Assembly: GCA_003290165.1 (NCBI GenBank)
Contig: QNQO01000547.1
Location: 248,001-312,000 of the forward strand
Length of the DNA: 64,000 nucleotides
Reading direction: 5' to 3'
DNA from: Berberis thunbergii
Lineage: Eukaryota > Streptophyta > Magnoliopsida > Ranunculales > Berberidaceae
Positions within the stretch are counted from its first letter, which is position 1. Each line of letters starts with the position of its first letter. The notes below the pieces were generated by a model that saw only the letters and a program-made list of their open reading frames with translations, was not told the origin of the DNA and made no database searches. The translations under genes were made by a program, and so were the position numbers. This document shows positions 1 through 10,799 of this stretch, piece after piece.

Positions 1-63
1 CACTTCCGAGGATCACCTAGACCTACCCTAGATCTAGGCTAACCAAATGCTTTGATACCAAAA

Positions 64-2526
64 TGTCACGCCCCGATTTTTGAACAACATAAATTGATAG
101 ATTGTCAAAACACCAAGGCACGTCGGAAACAAATTAATAAGCTACGTCAATATTCTTCCTCTAAAAATGAGGTCCACAACGAATAAATGAAAATTACAAT
201 AATCAATTCCCCAAATAAGTATTTGACAAAACTGAGCATTTATATCTAAACCCTACATCTGATTACCTAGGAATAATAATAATAAAGATCTAAAAAAAAT
301 AAAATGTGTCGACTCCTCAACTATCGCCACACAGCTACTATCCTTCCTTACCCTCCAATTAACCCTGATGGTTCTCTGGGGCTACGCTCATTAAGAACGT
401 ACCCAAATTTGTAAAACAATACAAAATTTGAGTCAGTATAATCACTCTGGTGTGAGCAAACTTACAAATCAAGACAATTAAATATAAAAGGACAAAATGC
501 AAATTTCATCTTAAGGAAGATATGTAGTTCTCATTCGAGATTTGAATGAGCTGTTAGTTTCTTCCCTCAAGGCTAACCTAGTACAAGCAAAAATAACCTA
601 TACACAATTTCATGGCATGCTCAATGCAAGGGTTTCATTTAATTATTTAATTTTGTTTTCTAATTCTTGGCTTCTTTTCCACAATCGCACTCTCCACCTG
701 TGTTGAACACACCTCACCCAAGTGCGCCTCCCTTGCCTTCGAAACCACTCGGAGTGTACATGTTCCAAGTGAGGTGCCACATCGAGGAACATGTCATCTC
801 ACCCGAAGTTCGATCCATGGCAAGCATCTCCTAAATCTACACGTACAACCAAACTCACATGGAACGGTGCACCGATATGCAAACAAGTCTTCATACCCAT
901 AATTTATATCACACGTATACAAGCAAGTCTGTATACAAAAATAATCTTTTTTTTTTTCGAAGTTGTGGAAAATAACATTAAAAAAATCAACTAAAACTCA
1001 AAATTCTTTTATGGTGACACTTTGTCAACCATAAATAAATCAACCACAATGTTCGCCCATTCTATTGGGGAAACAAATAATATTTTTAATAGATAAATTT
1101 TTCTATAACACAACAGGGATCAAACTCATTAACTATAAGGATACTCCTTAGCAAATCAAATTGGCATAACAATCAATTTCAATGCACGATTATCTAAGGA
1201 ACGACAAGAAAATCTTATGTAAAATAATACTAGCAACAAAACTGTAACTTCAAACTTGACTAATTTGTTTTATTGCACCAATTGTAATGCTTTACTCCAA
1301 AATATGGAAGTAAGTGGTTCACCAAGAGAAAGAGATGTCAAGGGATACATGCTAATTCATTATGCTAGAAGATAGTAAGAACAAGATACCATAGTCAATT
1401 TAACTCTTTGTGAAAGGAGATACATCTATGCCCCAAAACTGACTATGGTTTTCAGTGCTACAACACTTCGGAGAAGTAAGCAAAATTCTTTTAGTAATAA
1501 TTTAGAAAAGTTAAATCAACACAGGCATATGTACTAAAAAAAAAAAAACACCCATTAATACAATACCATCTGCCATTCAAAATCATTTTATGCCATCCGG
1601 TGGACCCTGTGGTAAAAAAAAAAAAATGGAATCTTCAAAACCTAAGGCAATGGAAGGAAAGAAATTTGTTTGGAAGTATTAGTTTAGTAGGATCCTCTCA
1701 AAGACAACCATCCCAAACTGGATTCTTCTAAATCATCCCATTCGTCCTCCAAAGCCAAAAAAAAAAAACTAACTGGGTTAAGCTTCGCAAAGACATCTCA
1801 GCTTGACCAAGAAATTCCCAACTTTTTCAATGTTAGCTAAGTGAACATAATGTTGATTCCATCAAGCTCTGTCATCGACAAGCATCTAGCCCACCATATA
1901 CCAGATTAAACATAATGAAGTTATGTGGGAACAAATATAACAAAAGTTGTACCCATAGATTAAAGTATTCACTTCATCCCCAAAAACTTCACAGAGAGAA
2001 CTTAGGGAATAGATTTACATGCATCAAACTACTGTCAAGCTTTCTTGCAACACCCTGTATCAACTAAAAACATGGAACTTCCAAAGTTTTTTTTTTTTTT
2101 TTTTTTTTTCCATTAAAGATATAAATGAAACCAAGATTTCTATATCACATCACATACAAAACCAAAAAAACACAAACCCAAAAAATTTGAGGAAGGATAT
2201 AGTTTTACTCACCAATATTTTTCTTTGAAAGATTTCAAAGTTCTTCTTTCAGTGCCTCCCACTTTTCAACGCAAGTTTTTTTTTCTTTCAGTGCCTCCAA
2301 AAAAGGCTAGGGTTTCTTTTTAAATGATTTTTTAGGGTTTCATTAGCTAAATAAAACCATTCCTTATCTATTACCCACCACAAGCCTAAACCTAGGTTCT
2401 AAACTAAAATAATAAAATATAATTATTTGTAACTATTACCAATTAATAATTACTATCAATAAATAAATATTATTAACTTCTAAAATAATAAAAGTATATT
2501 GGTAAGTGAATTGGGCGGGTATTACA
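64..2526 (-). mobile_element. Very long LTR (copy A) of an LTR retrotransposon
   Basis: Read on the minus strand, this block starts TGTAATACCCGCCC (at 2526) and ends ...CGGGGCGTGACA (at 64). It is followed at once by TTTTGGTATCAAAGC, one mismatch from the initiator-tRNA-Met primer site TGGTATCAGAGC. That is the TG...CA-then-PBS layout of a 5' LTR whose internal part runs off the left window edge. A second copy lies at 7585 onward; the best matching parts are 1-70 with 7520-7590 and 760-990 with 8035-8270. No protein domain is visible inside. At about 2.46 kb the LTR is unusually long, and nested insertions could contribute. Family not identified. Confidence 0.6.
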
Positions 2527-3500
2527 CTCCTGCATCATAAGCCCACAGTTCGTTGCGCTTGATATTATAGAGCTAAACGACATCATCCACTTGCATCCTA
2601 CGCATATCACGAAATTTATCTATGACTGCTTCGTCTTCAGGAGAAAGGGGTGTCATTGAAAATTATCCTACAGAAAGCATGGATAACAATTCAATATGCA
2701 ATCAACACAAGTGGGATTGAGAACAGAATTAAACTCACTCAGTTGTTTGAACTCCCGCTCAATCGGACGACCATCTAGCTCGAAAAATTTCGAGTTCGTG
2801 GAGCCATTAGGCAATACTTCTACCAGAACTTGTAATCGCCATGAAACTTGCCAAAACAAGCCGGTGGCTTCAAAATGCACACAACATGCTCATTTATCCA
2901 AGGATAGGTGAGCGGTTGAATCACCCTCGGAGACACTCAGACACTAACATCCTTCGCCCTAATCAGAATGGTGATCACCGTCCTAGATCCGTTTGGCACC
3001 AATTGAGCTGACGGAATGACGAGATACGCCAAGAAGCTCCAAATTTCCTTGATAACAGGAAAACAAACATCCGATTGAAGCATACCTCTGTGCAAGCAGA
3101 TAAATACTTTCGAATAAGATAATGGCATCTGACTAGCGCCCAATGTGAAGAGCACCAGATCATCAAGGATCTCATACTTTTTGCGAAGGCCTTCCAGATT
3201 CGACACAGAGATCGACATCTCCTCGAAAACTTACGGCTTTAGTGAACAGTTAATCGGGAAGCTGGTTTTGGCCAGCTATAGAAGAATGTACAAATATTTG
3301 ATTGCGAAAGTTGAACAAAACCAAAAGCGCAGAAAGTGAAACAACAAAACATAGTCTCTGGAATTGAAGGAGTAAAGAAAACTAAACTCTACACAGAAAG
3401 GGGATTTGTGTAGAAACAAGAATTTCGACCTTTGAGCAGTCACATGCCTAATTAATGATACGAGCCGCTCAAGGAGACGATTTAGACTCAATCATCATGA
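2527..3500 (-). pseudogene. Gypsy-type gag-like remnant (plant transposon domain)
   Basis: Minus-strand frames at 3218-2937 and 2880-2668, plus a terminal piece to about 2560, are broken by frameshifts. The first contains an LVLFTLGAS segment and an AQLVPNGSRTVI segment. The second contains LFWQVSW. These resemble the 'putative gypsy type transposon' domain (Pfam PF04195) near the N terminus of many plant gypsy-type polyproteins, where a QLVPNGWRT-like stretch is common. No protease, RT or integrase follows. The block abuts long LTR copy A on its left, so that LTR probably inserted into an older element. The family call is from memory of the motif only. Confidence 0.45.
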
Positions 3501-3568
3501 CCGCCAAATTCCTTCATGACATGGCTTATTGGACTGACGAACTGACTCACTAACTCTGGGGGAGTAGC

Positions 3569-4208
3569 TGATGATATACCAAACCGTCCAATAATCTGCG
3601 TCGTACATGTGTCAACAAAGCAAAACGAGCTTAATTACACTCCCAATCTGACAAAGCCCAGACCACGTGAAGTCCACTGAGGCATGGTCCAGGAGGTTGG
3701 GCCCAAACAATAGTGCCCTATTAAGCCCATGCATCACATGGTCAAGCCCAATACCCATAATACCTAATAAGGCGAGTATCTAAGGGATCGACCTAAAACG
3801 GGCATGCCCACTATACACTGACTCCTATCAGGAAACAAATTTCGGAGTACAAGTCGTGCATGGAAACTCTCCTGCATAGACAACACTCTACAATGAAAGA
3901 ATTTCCCACAGATCTAGAAACACAAGTCGTGTAGGAAAACTCTCCTATATGGACGACTCCTAACAAGGAAATGATCTCCAATAAGATATATTTCCTAAAC
4001 TACGTCACCAAAGGCCTAGCCTAACAAGGACTCTCACATGATAAATAGGCCACAAGGTTGAGGAACAAAGGTATGCTACATAACCAATTTACAACATTAC
4101 ACATTTCTCAAGCCTTGTATGACTTAAGCATCAGAGTGTCATCGACCGCCACAACAGTGGTCTTTGGCTTACGTGTATTCCCTGTGCATGTCAATGTCAA
4201 GGAGAACA
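3569..4208 (+). mobile_element. LTR of a gypsy-type element (plus orientation)
   Basis: Starts TGATGATATACC and ends ...GGAGAACA, then GGATTTGACACCATC, which resembles a degenerate Tat-type primer site (TTTGGCGCCGTCTG-like). A TATA-like GATAAATAGG lies near 4040. Inside, a motif of about 50 bp (ACAAGTCGTG...CTCTCCT) occurs twice, near 3849 and 3923. An inverted second copy lies at 4779-5376. No internal coding region follows on the right, so this is a solo or truncated LTR. The gag-like remnant on its left is on the opposite strand and is probably not from the same insertion. Confidence 0.6.
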
Positions 4209-4542
4209 GGATTTGACACCATCAATATGTAAGCGCGAACAAGTCCATGTTCTATGATGATTTCAATAGATATTTCATCAACAAAACATTAAACAGATAG
4301 TGATAGAGTGAGAGGGATCTGAATCGAATTGAAGTGGAGCGAAGGAGAATTTGGGGTTTTCTTGCCACTTGATCGACATTGGTGAATACTGCGTATCCAA
4401 ATCTTGGTGCCAACGGAGGCATTGATGTTTGATGTCAGAAAATGAGAGAGAGAGATTGTCGACTGGGTTTACTTCAACGACCTGAAGTGACCTCGAATCT
4501 CAGATAACAAACTTTGAGATAAACATAAACTCAATCATATAA
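4209..4542. other. Intergenic spacer with no recognised feature
   Basis: Moderately AT-rich DNA with a short GA-rich stretch near 4444-4455. No frame, repeat end or RNA structure could be supported. It could be leftover 5' internal sequence of the LTR on its left. Confidence 0.4.
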
Positions 4543-5612
4543 GAGCGTCTCCAAGGGTAAAAGTTAAATTGGGGCATCAACCATACCCCATTTTAACTAA
4601 AAGCTAATTTTAGGGATCTTTGTTTCTTCATCACTCCAACAACATTCCCCACTTTAATTTTTTCATCATTATTTAAATCTATGTTTTACTTTTTTATATC
4701 AACTTAATTTCAATTATACTATTATTAATTTCAACTTATATAATTATACTATTATTAATGTCAATTATATTATTATTAATGGTGGCCGATGACACTTCGA
4801 TTCTAAAGTCAGTCAAGGCTCGAGAAAAGCTTAAAGCTGTAAATTGGATTTTGTACCGTACCTTTCTTTGTCAAACATGTGTCTTATTTATAATATGAGA
4901 GTCCTCGTTCGGCTATGCCTTTGGTGGTGTAGTTTAGGAAAAAATATTGTGTTGGAGATCATTTCCTAGTTGGGAGTCGTCCATGTAGGAAAGCTTCCAT
5001 ACACGACTTGTGCTCCTAGATCTGTAGGAGATGTTTCCCTTTTGGAGTGTTGTCCATACAATGAAGTTTTCATGCACGACTTATACTCTAGGATATGTTT
5101 CCTATTCGAAACCTATGTGTTGCTAGCCTGCCCGTCTTAGGAGTTCACCCAGATACTTGTCTGATTAGGCCTTATGAGTATTGGGTTTTCCCATGTGACA
5201 TGTGTGCTTAGTAGGGCGTTGCAACTTGGATCAACTTTCTAGATTCTGTCGACTTGGGCTTACTGCTTTCTGGGCCTTGCTAGATTTGGCGGACAATTGG
5301 GCCCGCATTGCACTGTTGATGAGATCATCGTAACACACGTACGACACAGATTAAAGGAAATTTTGGTGTATCATCAATATTGTTATTAATTCCAACTTAA
5401 TTTTAATTTGACAAATTAAAAGAGTTGGAATTTTTTTTTAAATATTTTTTTTAAATATTCAGGGGATGGCATGGATGCCCCCAAATGTAGGGGAAAGAGA
5501 GATGCCAAGTTAAAATAAGGGCATATATAGGGTTCCATTAGAACATATTTTTTTTCACATGAGACTCCAAATTAGTTTTTTGACTAGTTTAGGGTATCCC
5601 TTGGAGATGCTC
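4543..5612. mobile_element. PIF/Harbinger (Tourist-like) MITE with nested LTR
   Basis: The left end reads GAGCGTCTCCAAGGGTA and the right end, reverse-complemented, reads GAGCATCTCCAAGGGATA. These are near-identical terminal inverted repeats. Both are flanked by TAA (4540-4542 and 5613-5615), the 3-bp target duplication typical of PIF/Harbinger and Tourist MITEs. Without the LTR fragment at 4779-5376 the element would be about 470 bp. No transposase frame is present. Confidence 0.75.
4779..5376 (-). mobile_element. Truncated gypsy LTR nested in the MITE
   Basis: The reverse complement begins TGATGATACACCAAAA at 5376 and follows the LTR at 3569-4208 through the repeated 'acaagtcgtg' motifs to GTGTCATCGGCCACC near 4780. 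About 80 bp of the LTR 3' end is absent. It sits wholly inside the MITE, so it inserted after the MITE. No clear target duplication remains, which fits the end deletion. Confidence 0.65.
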
Positions 5613-5615
5613 TAA

Positions 5616-6360
5616 TGCTCATTTTCCCCATTTTTACCAACTGAATTGACCCACTACTTCTAAGTTTGAGAAGAAAAAAAATATGAAACTTTTTCACATG
5701 AGAGGAATAAAAAATTGAAACAGAGAGAAAGATAGAGGAAAGGGAAAAGGGGTCGATGGTGATGTGCGATCTAGATGGGAGATGGGGTGGCGGGGAACTA
5801 AAATCAAATAGAGACATTTGGCCGACAATAGTGAGAAAATGTCATAGAAAAGAAGGAGAGGAAGGGGAAGGGGTGAGTCAAAAAGATGAGTTTTTAAAAA
5901 ATAAAAATAAAAAATTTCACGCATCTTCATCAAGATACACTAACGTGTTTTTTTTCCTCTCGAGATGAATTGTTTTGAAATGTTTTAGACAGATGAGAGA
6001 ACGAGTATTTTGAGTAAAAAAAATGGTCACATGCAACTGGCACGTGACAACTTAACTGTTGACCAAACAGTCAATGGTGGTCAATTTACTAAACTCAAAT
6101 ACGATTTATAAAATGGGATTGAAGACATTTATCCCATCAGTAAAATGGACTAACATCAAATTTACCTAAAAGGAAGACTTTTTATCCAAATATTGTCATA
6201 AACAATTGATGAGTAGTTATATTATGATATTCATTTTGAACGTCAAAACCATTAAAACATGTGGCTTGTCTCACTCCTATGAACATTTATAATAACTTAA
6301 TCATTTGGGGTTTTGTAATGCACGAATATAAATACCACCCACAGCCACAGGAAACAAATT
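5616..6360. other. AT-rich intergenic DNA
   Basis: Open frames on both strands near 5584-5968 are short, low in complexity (Ser/Pro/Phe or Lys/Glu rich) and shadow one another, so they are not called as genes. No repeat end or conserved motif was recognised. Confidence 0.4.
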
Positions 6361-6996
6361 GTTTGGTGTAATACCCTGAGTGGGCGGGCTCTGAGGTTGA
6401 TAGACTACCTTGTGTGGGCGGGCTCTGAGGCTGGCAGTTCCATGTGTGAGTGGGTTCAGGAGGTTGGCAGGCTACCAAGTGTGGGCGAGCTTAGAGGCTG
6501 GCAGGCTACCTCGGTGTTATAGTCCTACATCGCCTGGGTGAGGGATGGAGATGTGCTATATATGTACGAGTTTGGATCTACATGACACAACGCGTTTTAA
6601 AGCTGTGTGGCCGGTTAGGTTGGGCCCAGAGCGGACGATATTGTTTCATGTGGATCGGGTCATGACAGAATGATATCAGAGCTGGATCCAGCCGAAAGTG
6701 TGCCAACGAGGACGTTGAACCCTAAGGGGAGTGGATTGTAATACCCTGAGTGGGCTGGCTTTGAGGCTGACGGGCTACCTTGTGTGAGAGGGCTCTGAGG
6801 CTGGTAGTTCCATGTGTGGGCGGATCAGGAGGTTGGCAGGCTACCAAGTGTGGGCGGGCTTAGAGGCTGGCAGACTTCCTCGGTGTTATAGTCTCACATC
6901 GCATGGGTGAGGGATGGAAATATGCTATTTATGTATGAGTTTGGATCTACATGACACAACGCGTTTTAAAGCTGTGCGGGCAGTCAGGGTATGACA
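6361..6996 (+). mobile_element. TRIM element, copy 1
   Basis: Two direct repeats, about 6361-6667 and 6732-6996, share the (T)GTAATACCCTGAGTGGGC start and the TGACA end. Directly after the first repeat, 6671-6682 reads TGATATCAGAGC, one mismatch from the initiator-Met primer site. A purine-rich AAGGGGAG (6724-6731) precedes the second repeat. LTR-PBS-short spacer-PPT-LTR without coding capacity defines a terminal-repeat retrotransposon in miniature. The second LTR has lost about 40 bp near its end. No clean target duplication was found, and the left boundary is uncertain by a few bases. Confidence 0.8.
6671..6682 (+). other. Primer-binding site of TRIM copy 1
   Basis: TGATATCAGAGC matches the complement of the initiator tRNA-Met 3' end at 11 of 12 positions and lies three bases after the LTR end. 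Confidence 0.7.
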
Positions 6997-7584
6997 AATA
7001 TACAACTCAAAAGAATCTCGTACCGAGATTCGGTAGAGGAAGATAAGTAAGTAATTAATTCTACAATATACACAAATTACCTTCCAAATGAAACAACACT
7101 AGAGTGCAAATAATAAACCATTCCAAAAATAAATTTTCTACTCCCTCCTTAAGAAACAAAGCACACATCACATAGACAAACAAATAGCTCATGCATATGC
7201 CCATAACTTCATGAAGACAATCACATAAAATATATATTATAAATATTCAGTAAGTGTAAAAATTACGGGGTGCTTCAATATATACAACTCAAAAGGAATC
7301 TCGTCCCGAGATTCGCTGAAAGGGCTAACTAAACGCTCCGGACACAAAACCACTAAATGAAAATCTAAACGGAATAATGTCACCCACTATTGACATTAAA
7401 AATAGGGAATGATTAGTCCCGTACACACAAGTCAAAGGAATCTCATCACTAGATTCACGAAGAAAATGAAACAATACGAAAAGTTGTCTCTAGACATTCA
7501 CACTACTACTCTCCCATATCCACATTTCGAGGATCACCTAGACTCTACCCCAGCTTAGGCTAACCAAATGTTCTGATACCAAAC
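6997..7584 (-). mobile_element. Internal remnant of the long-LTR element (copy B)
   Basis: On the minus strand this follows the LTR ending at 7585. It opens with a GTTTGGTATCAGAAC primer-site-like stretch and sequence matching positions 1-63. It holds three diverged copies of a short palindromic motif built on GAATCTCG...CGAGATTC (near 7003-7040, 7281-7315 and 7428-7465). Similar motifs follow the pol frame in some plant gypsy elements. No coding frame remains. Confidence 0.5.
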
Positions 7585-8547
7585 TGTCATGCCTCGATTT
7601 TTGAGAAAAACGAAAATCCTAAAATCCACGTAGAATTATCTGTTTCCCCCAAAACTCGGGACGTGAAAATTCAATAATAACAAAACAATTAGCAGCAACA
7701 ACTAAAACATAATTAAATTATTGAAACAAATAAAACTCTAACCTAGAAAGACTCTAACGTTGCTAGCCCCACTAAAGGAACTCCAGTAACGCTGCTTAAA
7801 AATATTTAAACCTGAAAGGCTAATCGGCTACATTCCCAAAGGAATGTACCCAAGAAGCAAAGCTCACTTGGGTAAGCAATAAAGCTGGTATGAGAAATCT
7901 TCATCCCAAAATCAATAAATTCGCACGTGATAACATCAAACTAAACAAAAACAATAAACAACCACACCAACAGGTAGTTTCTCAATGAGGCAAATGTGTC
8001 ATGCAAGAAAAACAAAAGTCAAAGAATTTGTTCCAAGTGGGGTGCCACATCGAGGAACATGTTATCTCACCCGAAGTTCGATCCATGGCAAACATTTCCT
8101 AGATACTACACGTACAACCGAACTCACATGGAATGATGCATCGATATACAAGCAAGTGTGCATACCCAAAATTATATCACACGTATACAAGCAAGTCCGT
8201 ATACAAAAAATTTCTTTTCTTTTCACATTTTTTTTCGAAGTTGTGGAAAATAGCATAAAATCAACAAAAACTCAAATACAGCTTAGCAAGTCAAGTTATA
8301 TAATAATCAAACACTTAGATTCACCCAAATGCAGTAACATATATTTTTCTGACCCTTAACCTGTCGATGACCACTATGAACCCACCAACAATTTGCATTA
8401 CAATCAAATTTAATCATATATCATATACAAAATTCATAACACCACAAGTACTCCTCCAATTCATCTCACAAGGGGTGAATCGAATCAAGATGTAGTAAGT
8501 TAATGCAATCACATATCTTTCTTCTAGAAGACAAGTATATAATGAAT

Positions 8548-8549
<2 letters not shown>

Positions 8550-8604
<55 letters not shown>
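8550..8604. repeat. (AT)n microsatellite
   Basis: An uninterrupted run of about 27 AT dinucleotides followed by a T run. The Tyr-Ile repeat frame on the minus strand here is an artefact of the microsatellite. Confidence 0.95.
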
Positions 8605-8607
<3 letters not shown>

Positions 8608-9713
8608 TTTTTTTTCCTTCTATATAATGAAGTAAAACCAATCCATTCCCTCTTAAGAAAATTTTAATTTACCATAGTAACAACCAAATCTCATGCGACA
8701 AACATATACTGAATCAAATCAACATATACACAAGGTTATCACGGTAAAATGGTTATGTTTTTGCACATAAGAAGGGCAAAACCATTTTACCTTCATAAAT
8801 GTACCGGAAGTAAACCAAAATGTGAGTTTGATCAAACAAAGGGGTTCTTCCATTTATTATTATTGTTATTATTTTTATGAGGTATTCCATCAAATACACG
8901 AAAAAAAACCCAAGGAAAAAAAATTGATTTTTGCCACGAATTGAATCCACGCTGGAATGGGTATTGTTCAATATGATTTTCGACATCTTCAATAGTAATG
9001 TCCTCAACGAATCCTCTTACACCCTAACCCAATGCAACCTTTCTATTCCATAAAAATAGAAATCTTGGAAACTCAAAGAGGAAGACAGACTCACCCACAA
9101 TAAGAATTTCCACAAAGTTTAATTACTAGCATTTATCGGACCCAACCATACAACAACCCAACATATCTAACTCTAATTCATAGATTGAGCCAAGCAAAAA
9201 TATATATATACATATATAAGTGGATTAAAAAGACTCACCGGAATCAAGATTTGAAATCCGAAAATCCCATTGAACAACATTAAATAAAACCCTGATTCAG
9301 CCTAGAAACAGACTTGAAACGACCCTGAATCAGACCCTTGGAATAGCCCTTCAACAACTCCTTTCCTTTTTCGAAAAAAACCATCTTCACGCCCTCTAAA
9401 CAACAACCTTAAACGCCCCTCTCTATCTTTCTCATAGTTTATCTCCTATTTTCTTGTACCACTCCTTTATCTTCTCTTTCATTATCTCTTTCCCCCTTTT
9501 CTTTTTCTTGTTGATTGTATGAATCAGAGATTAAAAGAAAAGAAAAAAAAAAAAAACTTCATCTTCTCTAATTATTTTAACCTTTATCCCCCCTTAACCA
9601 ATACCCTAATCATTACTTTAATGAAAGCCCAAAACCAAGCCCAAATATAATTGAGAAACAACCCATCAACATTAGGGTTTAATTAAAGTATATGTACACT
9701 CCCTTTTTTTTAG

Positions 9714-10320
9714 TGGATTGTAACACCCTGAGTGGGCGGGCTCTGAGGCTGGCAGCTCCATGTGTGGCCAGGCTCAAGAGGCTGGCTGGCTACCAAGTGT
9801 GGGCGGGCTCAAAGGCTGGCAGGCTACCTCGGTGTTATAAATCCACATCGCCTGGGTGAGGAATGAGATGTGCTATATATGTATAAGTTTAGATCTACAT
9901 GACACATCGCGTTTTAAAGCCGTGCGGGTAGTTAGGTTGGGCCCAAAGCGGACAATATTGTTTCATGTGGATTGGGTCGTGACAGTATGGTATCAGAGCC
10001 AGACCCAGTCGAAAGTGTACTAACGAGGACGTTGAGCCTTAAGGGGGGTGGATTGTAATACCTTGAGTGGGCGAGCTATGAGGCTGACGGACTACCGGGT
10101 GTGGGCGGGCTCTGAGGCTGGCAGGCTACCAAGTGTGGGCGGGCCTAGAGGATGACAGATTACCTCGGTGTTATAATCCCACATCACCTGAGTGAGGAAT
10201 GGAGATGTGCTATATATGTACGAGTTTGGATCTATATGACACAATACGTTTAAAGCCGTGCGGGTAGTTAGGTTGGGCCTAGAGCGAACAATATTGTTTC
10301 GTGTGAACCGGGTCGTGACA
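9714..10320 (+). mobile_element. TRIM element, copy 2, complete with target duplication
   Basis: The LTRs at 9714-9984 and 10049-10320 both start TGGATTGTAA and end GGGTCGTGACA. The primer site TGGTATCAGAGC (9988-9999) is a perfect initiator-Met match. The polypurine tract AAGGGGGG (10041-10048) abuts the second LTR. The element is flanked by a perfect 5-bp duplication TTTAG (9709-9713 and 10321-10325). Only 64 bp separate the LTRs, so there is no coding room and the element depends on another retrotransposon's proteins. Confidence 0.92.
9988..9999 (+). other. Primer-binding site of TRIM copy 2
   Basis: TGGTATCAGAGC is an exact complement of the initiator tRNA-Met 3' end, three bases after the first LTR. 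Confidence 0.85.
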
Positions 10321-10639
10321 TTTAGGGTGGTTCACGTTTATGCCTTAACCCAACCCATGGCCTTTAAGCTCGACACTATTTGCCTAGCTTTGTAGTTCCC
10401 TTGTCCCTTAATCAGTCATAAACCCTACACAAATTAATTTATTTTATTTCAAAGGTTTACTCTTTAATCCAATTTTTACTAGTTTCCTATTGCGGGTAGT
10501 AAAAAAAGTGGAGTTTAGACAATAAATTGTCCTCACAACACTATTTTTTTTTATTTGCTTAATGAGATCTCTCTAAGCAAGTACCTCGAAATTGGTTATT
10601 GATTATCTATATTACAAATTAGAATGATGTTTAACTGTT

Positions 10640-10795
10640 CATAAGAAATTAGAGATAAAAGATGGCTAGGATTGTGAGTTGGGAATATCTGAATTTCGGT
10701 AATTTTGGTATCGTTGTAATGCATTTTTGAAGATATTTCCAACGAAACCAATGATTAATACAAGCGCTAAAAATAATATATATATATATATTATT
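10640..10795 (+). mobile_element. Helitron-derived fragment
   Basis: The stretch with GAGATAAAAGATGGCTAGGATT and the later TGCATTTTTGAAGATATTTC and CAATGATTAATACAAGCGC matches the interior of the Helitron family at 30.6-33.6 kb in the same order. Neither the TC start nor the CTAG end is present, so it is an internal relic. Confidence 0.5.
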
Positions 10796-10799
10796 ATAA

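Larger units (their letters stand above)
7585..10503 (-). mobile_element. Very long LTR (copy B), interrupted by TRIM copy 2
   Basis: The minus-strand 3' end ...CGAGGCATGACA lies at 7585. The block 8035-8270 is strongly similar to 760-990 of copy A, including the GTTCCAAGTG and GAAGTTGTGGAAAATA segments. The far boundary is uncertain: a degenerate GCGGGTAGTAAA near 10493-10503 may match the GCGGGTATTACA edge of copy A. If so, the TRIM at 9714-10320 inserted into this LTR. A long AT microsatellite also lies inside. No coding content is visible. Confidence 0.45.

Noticed and set aside
791..994. Frame of 67 codons similar to part of 7985-8359
   Set aside because: The similarity is nucleotide homology between two copies of the long LTR. 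There is no conserved start and the tails differ.
6367..6500. GTGGGCGGGCTCTGAGG units as a CRISPR-like or satellite array
   Set aside because: Only a few imperfect units, all within TRIM LTRs bounded by a primer site and polypurine tract.
8414..8641. Minus-strand frame with a Tyr-Ile repeat
   Set aside because: It is the (AT)n microsatellite read as codons.
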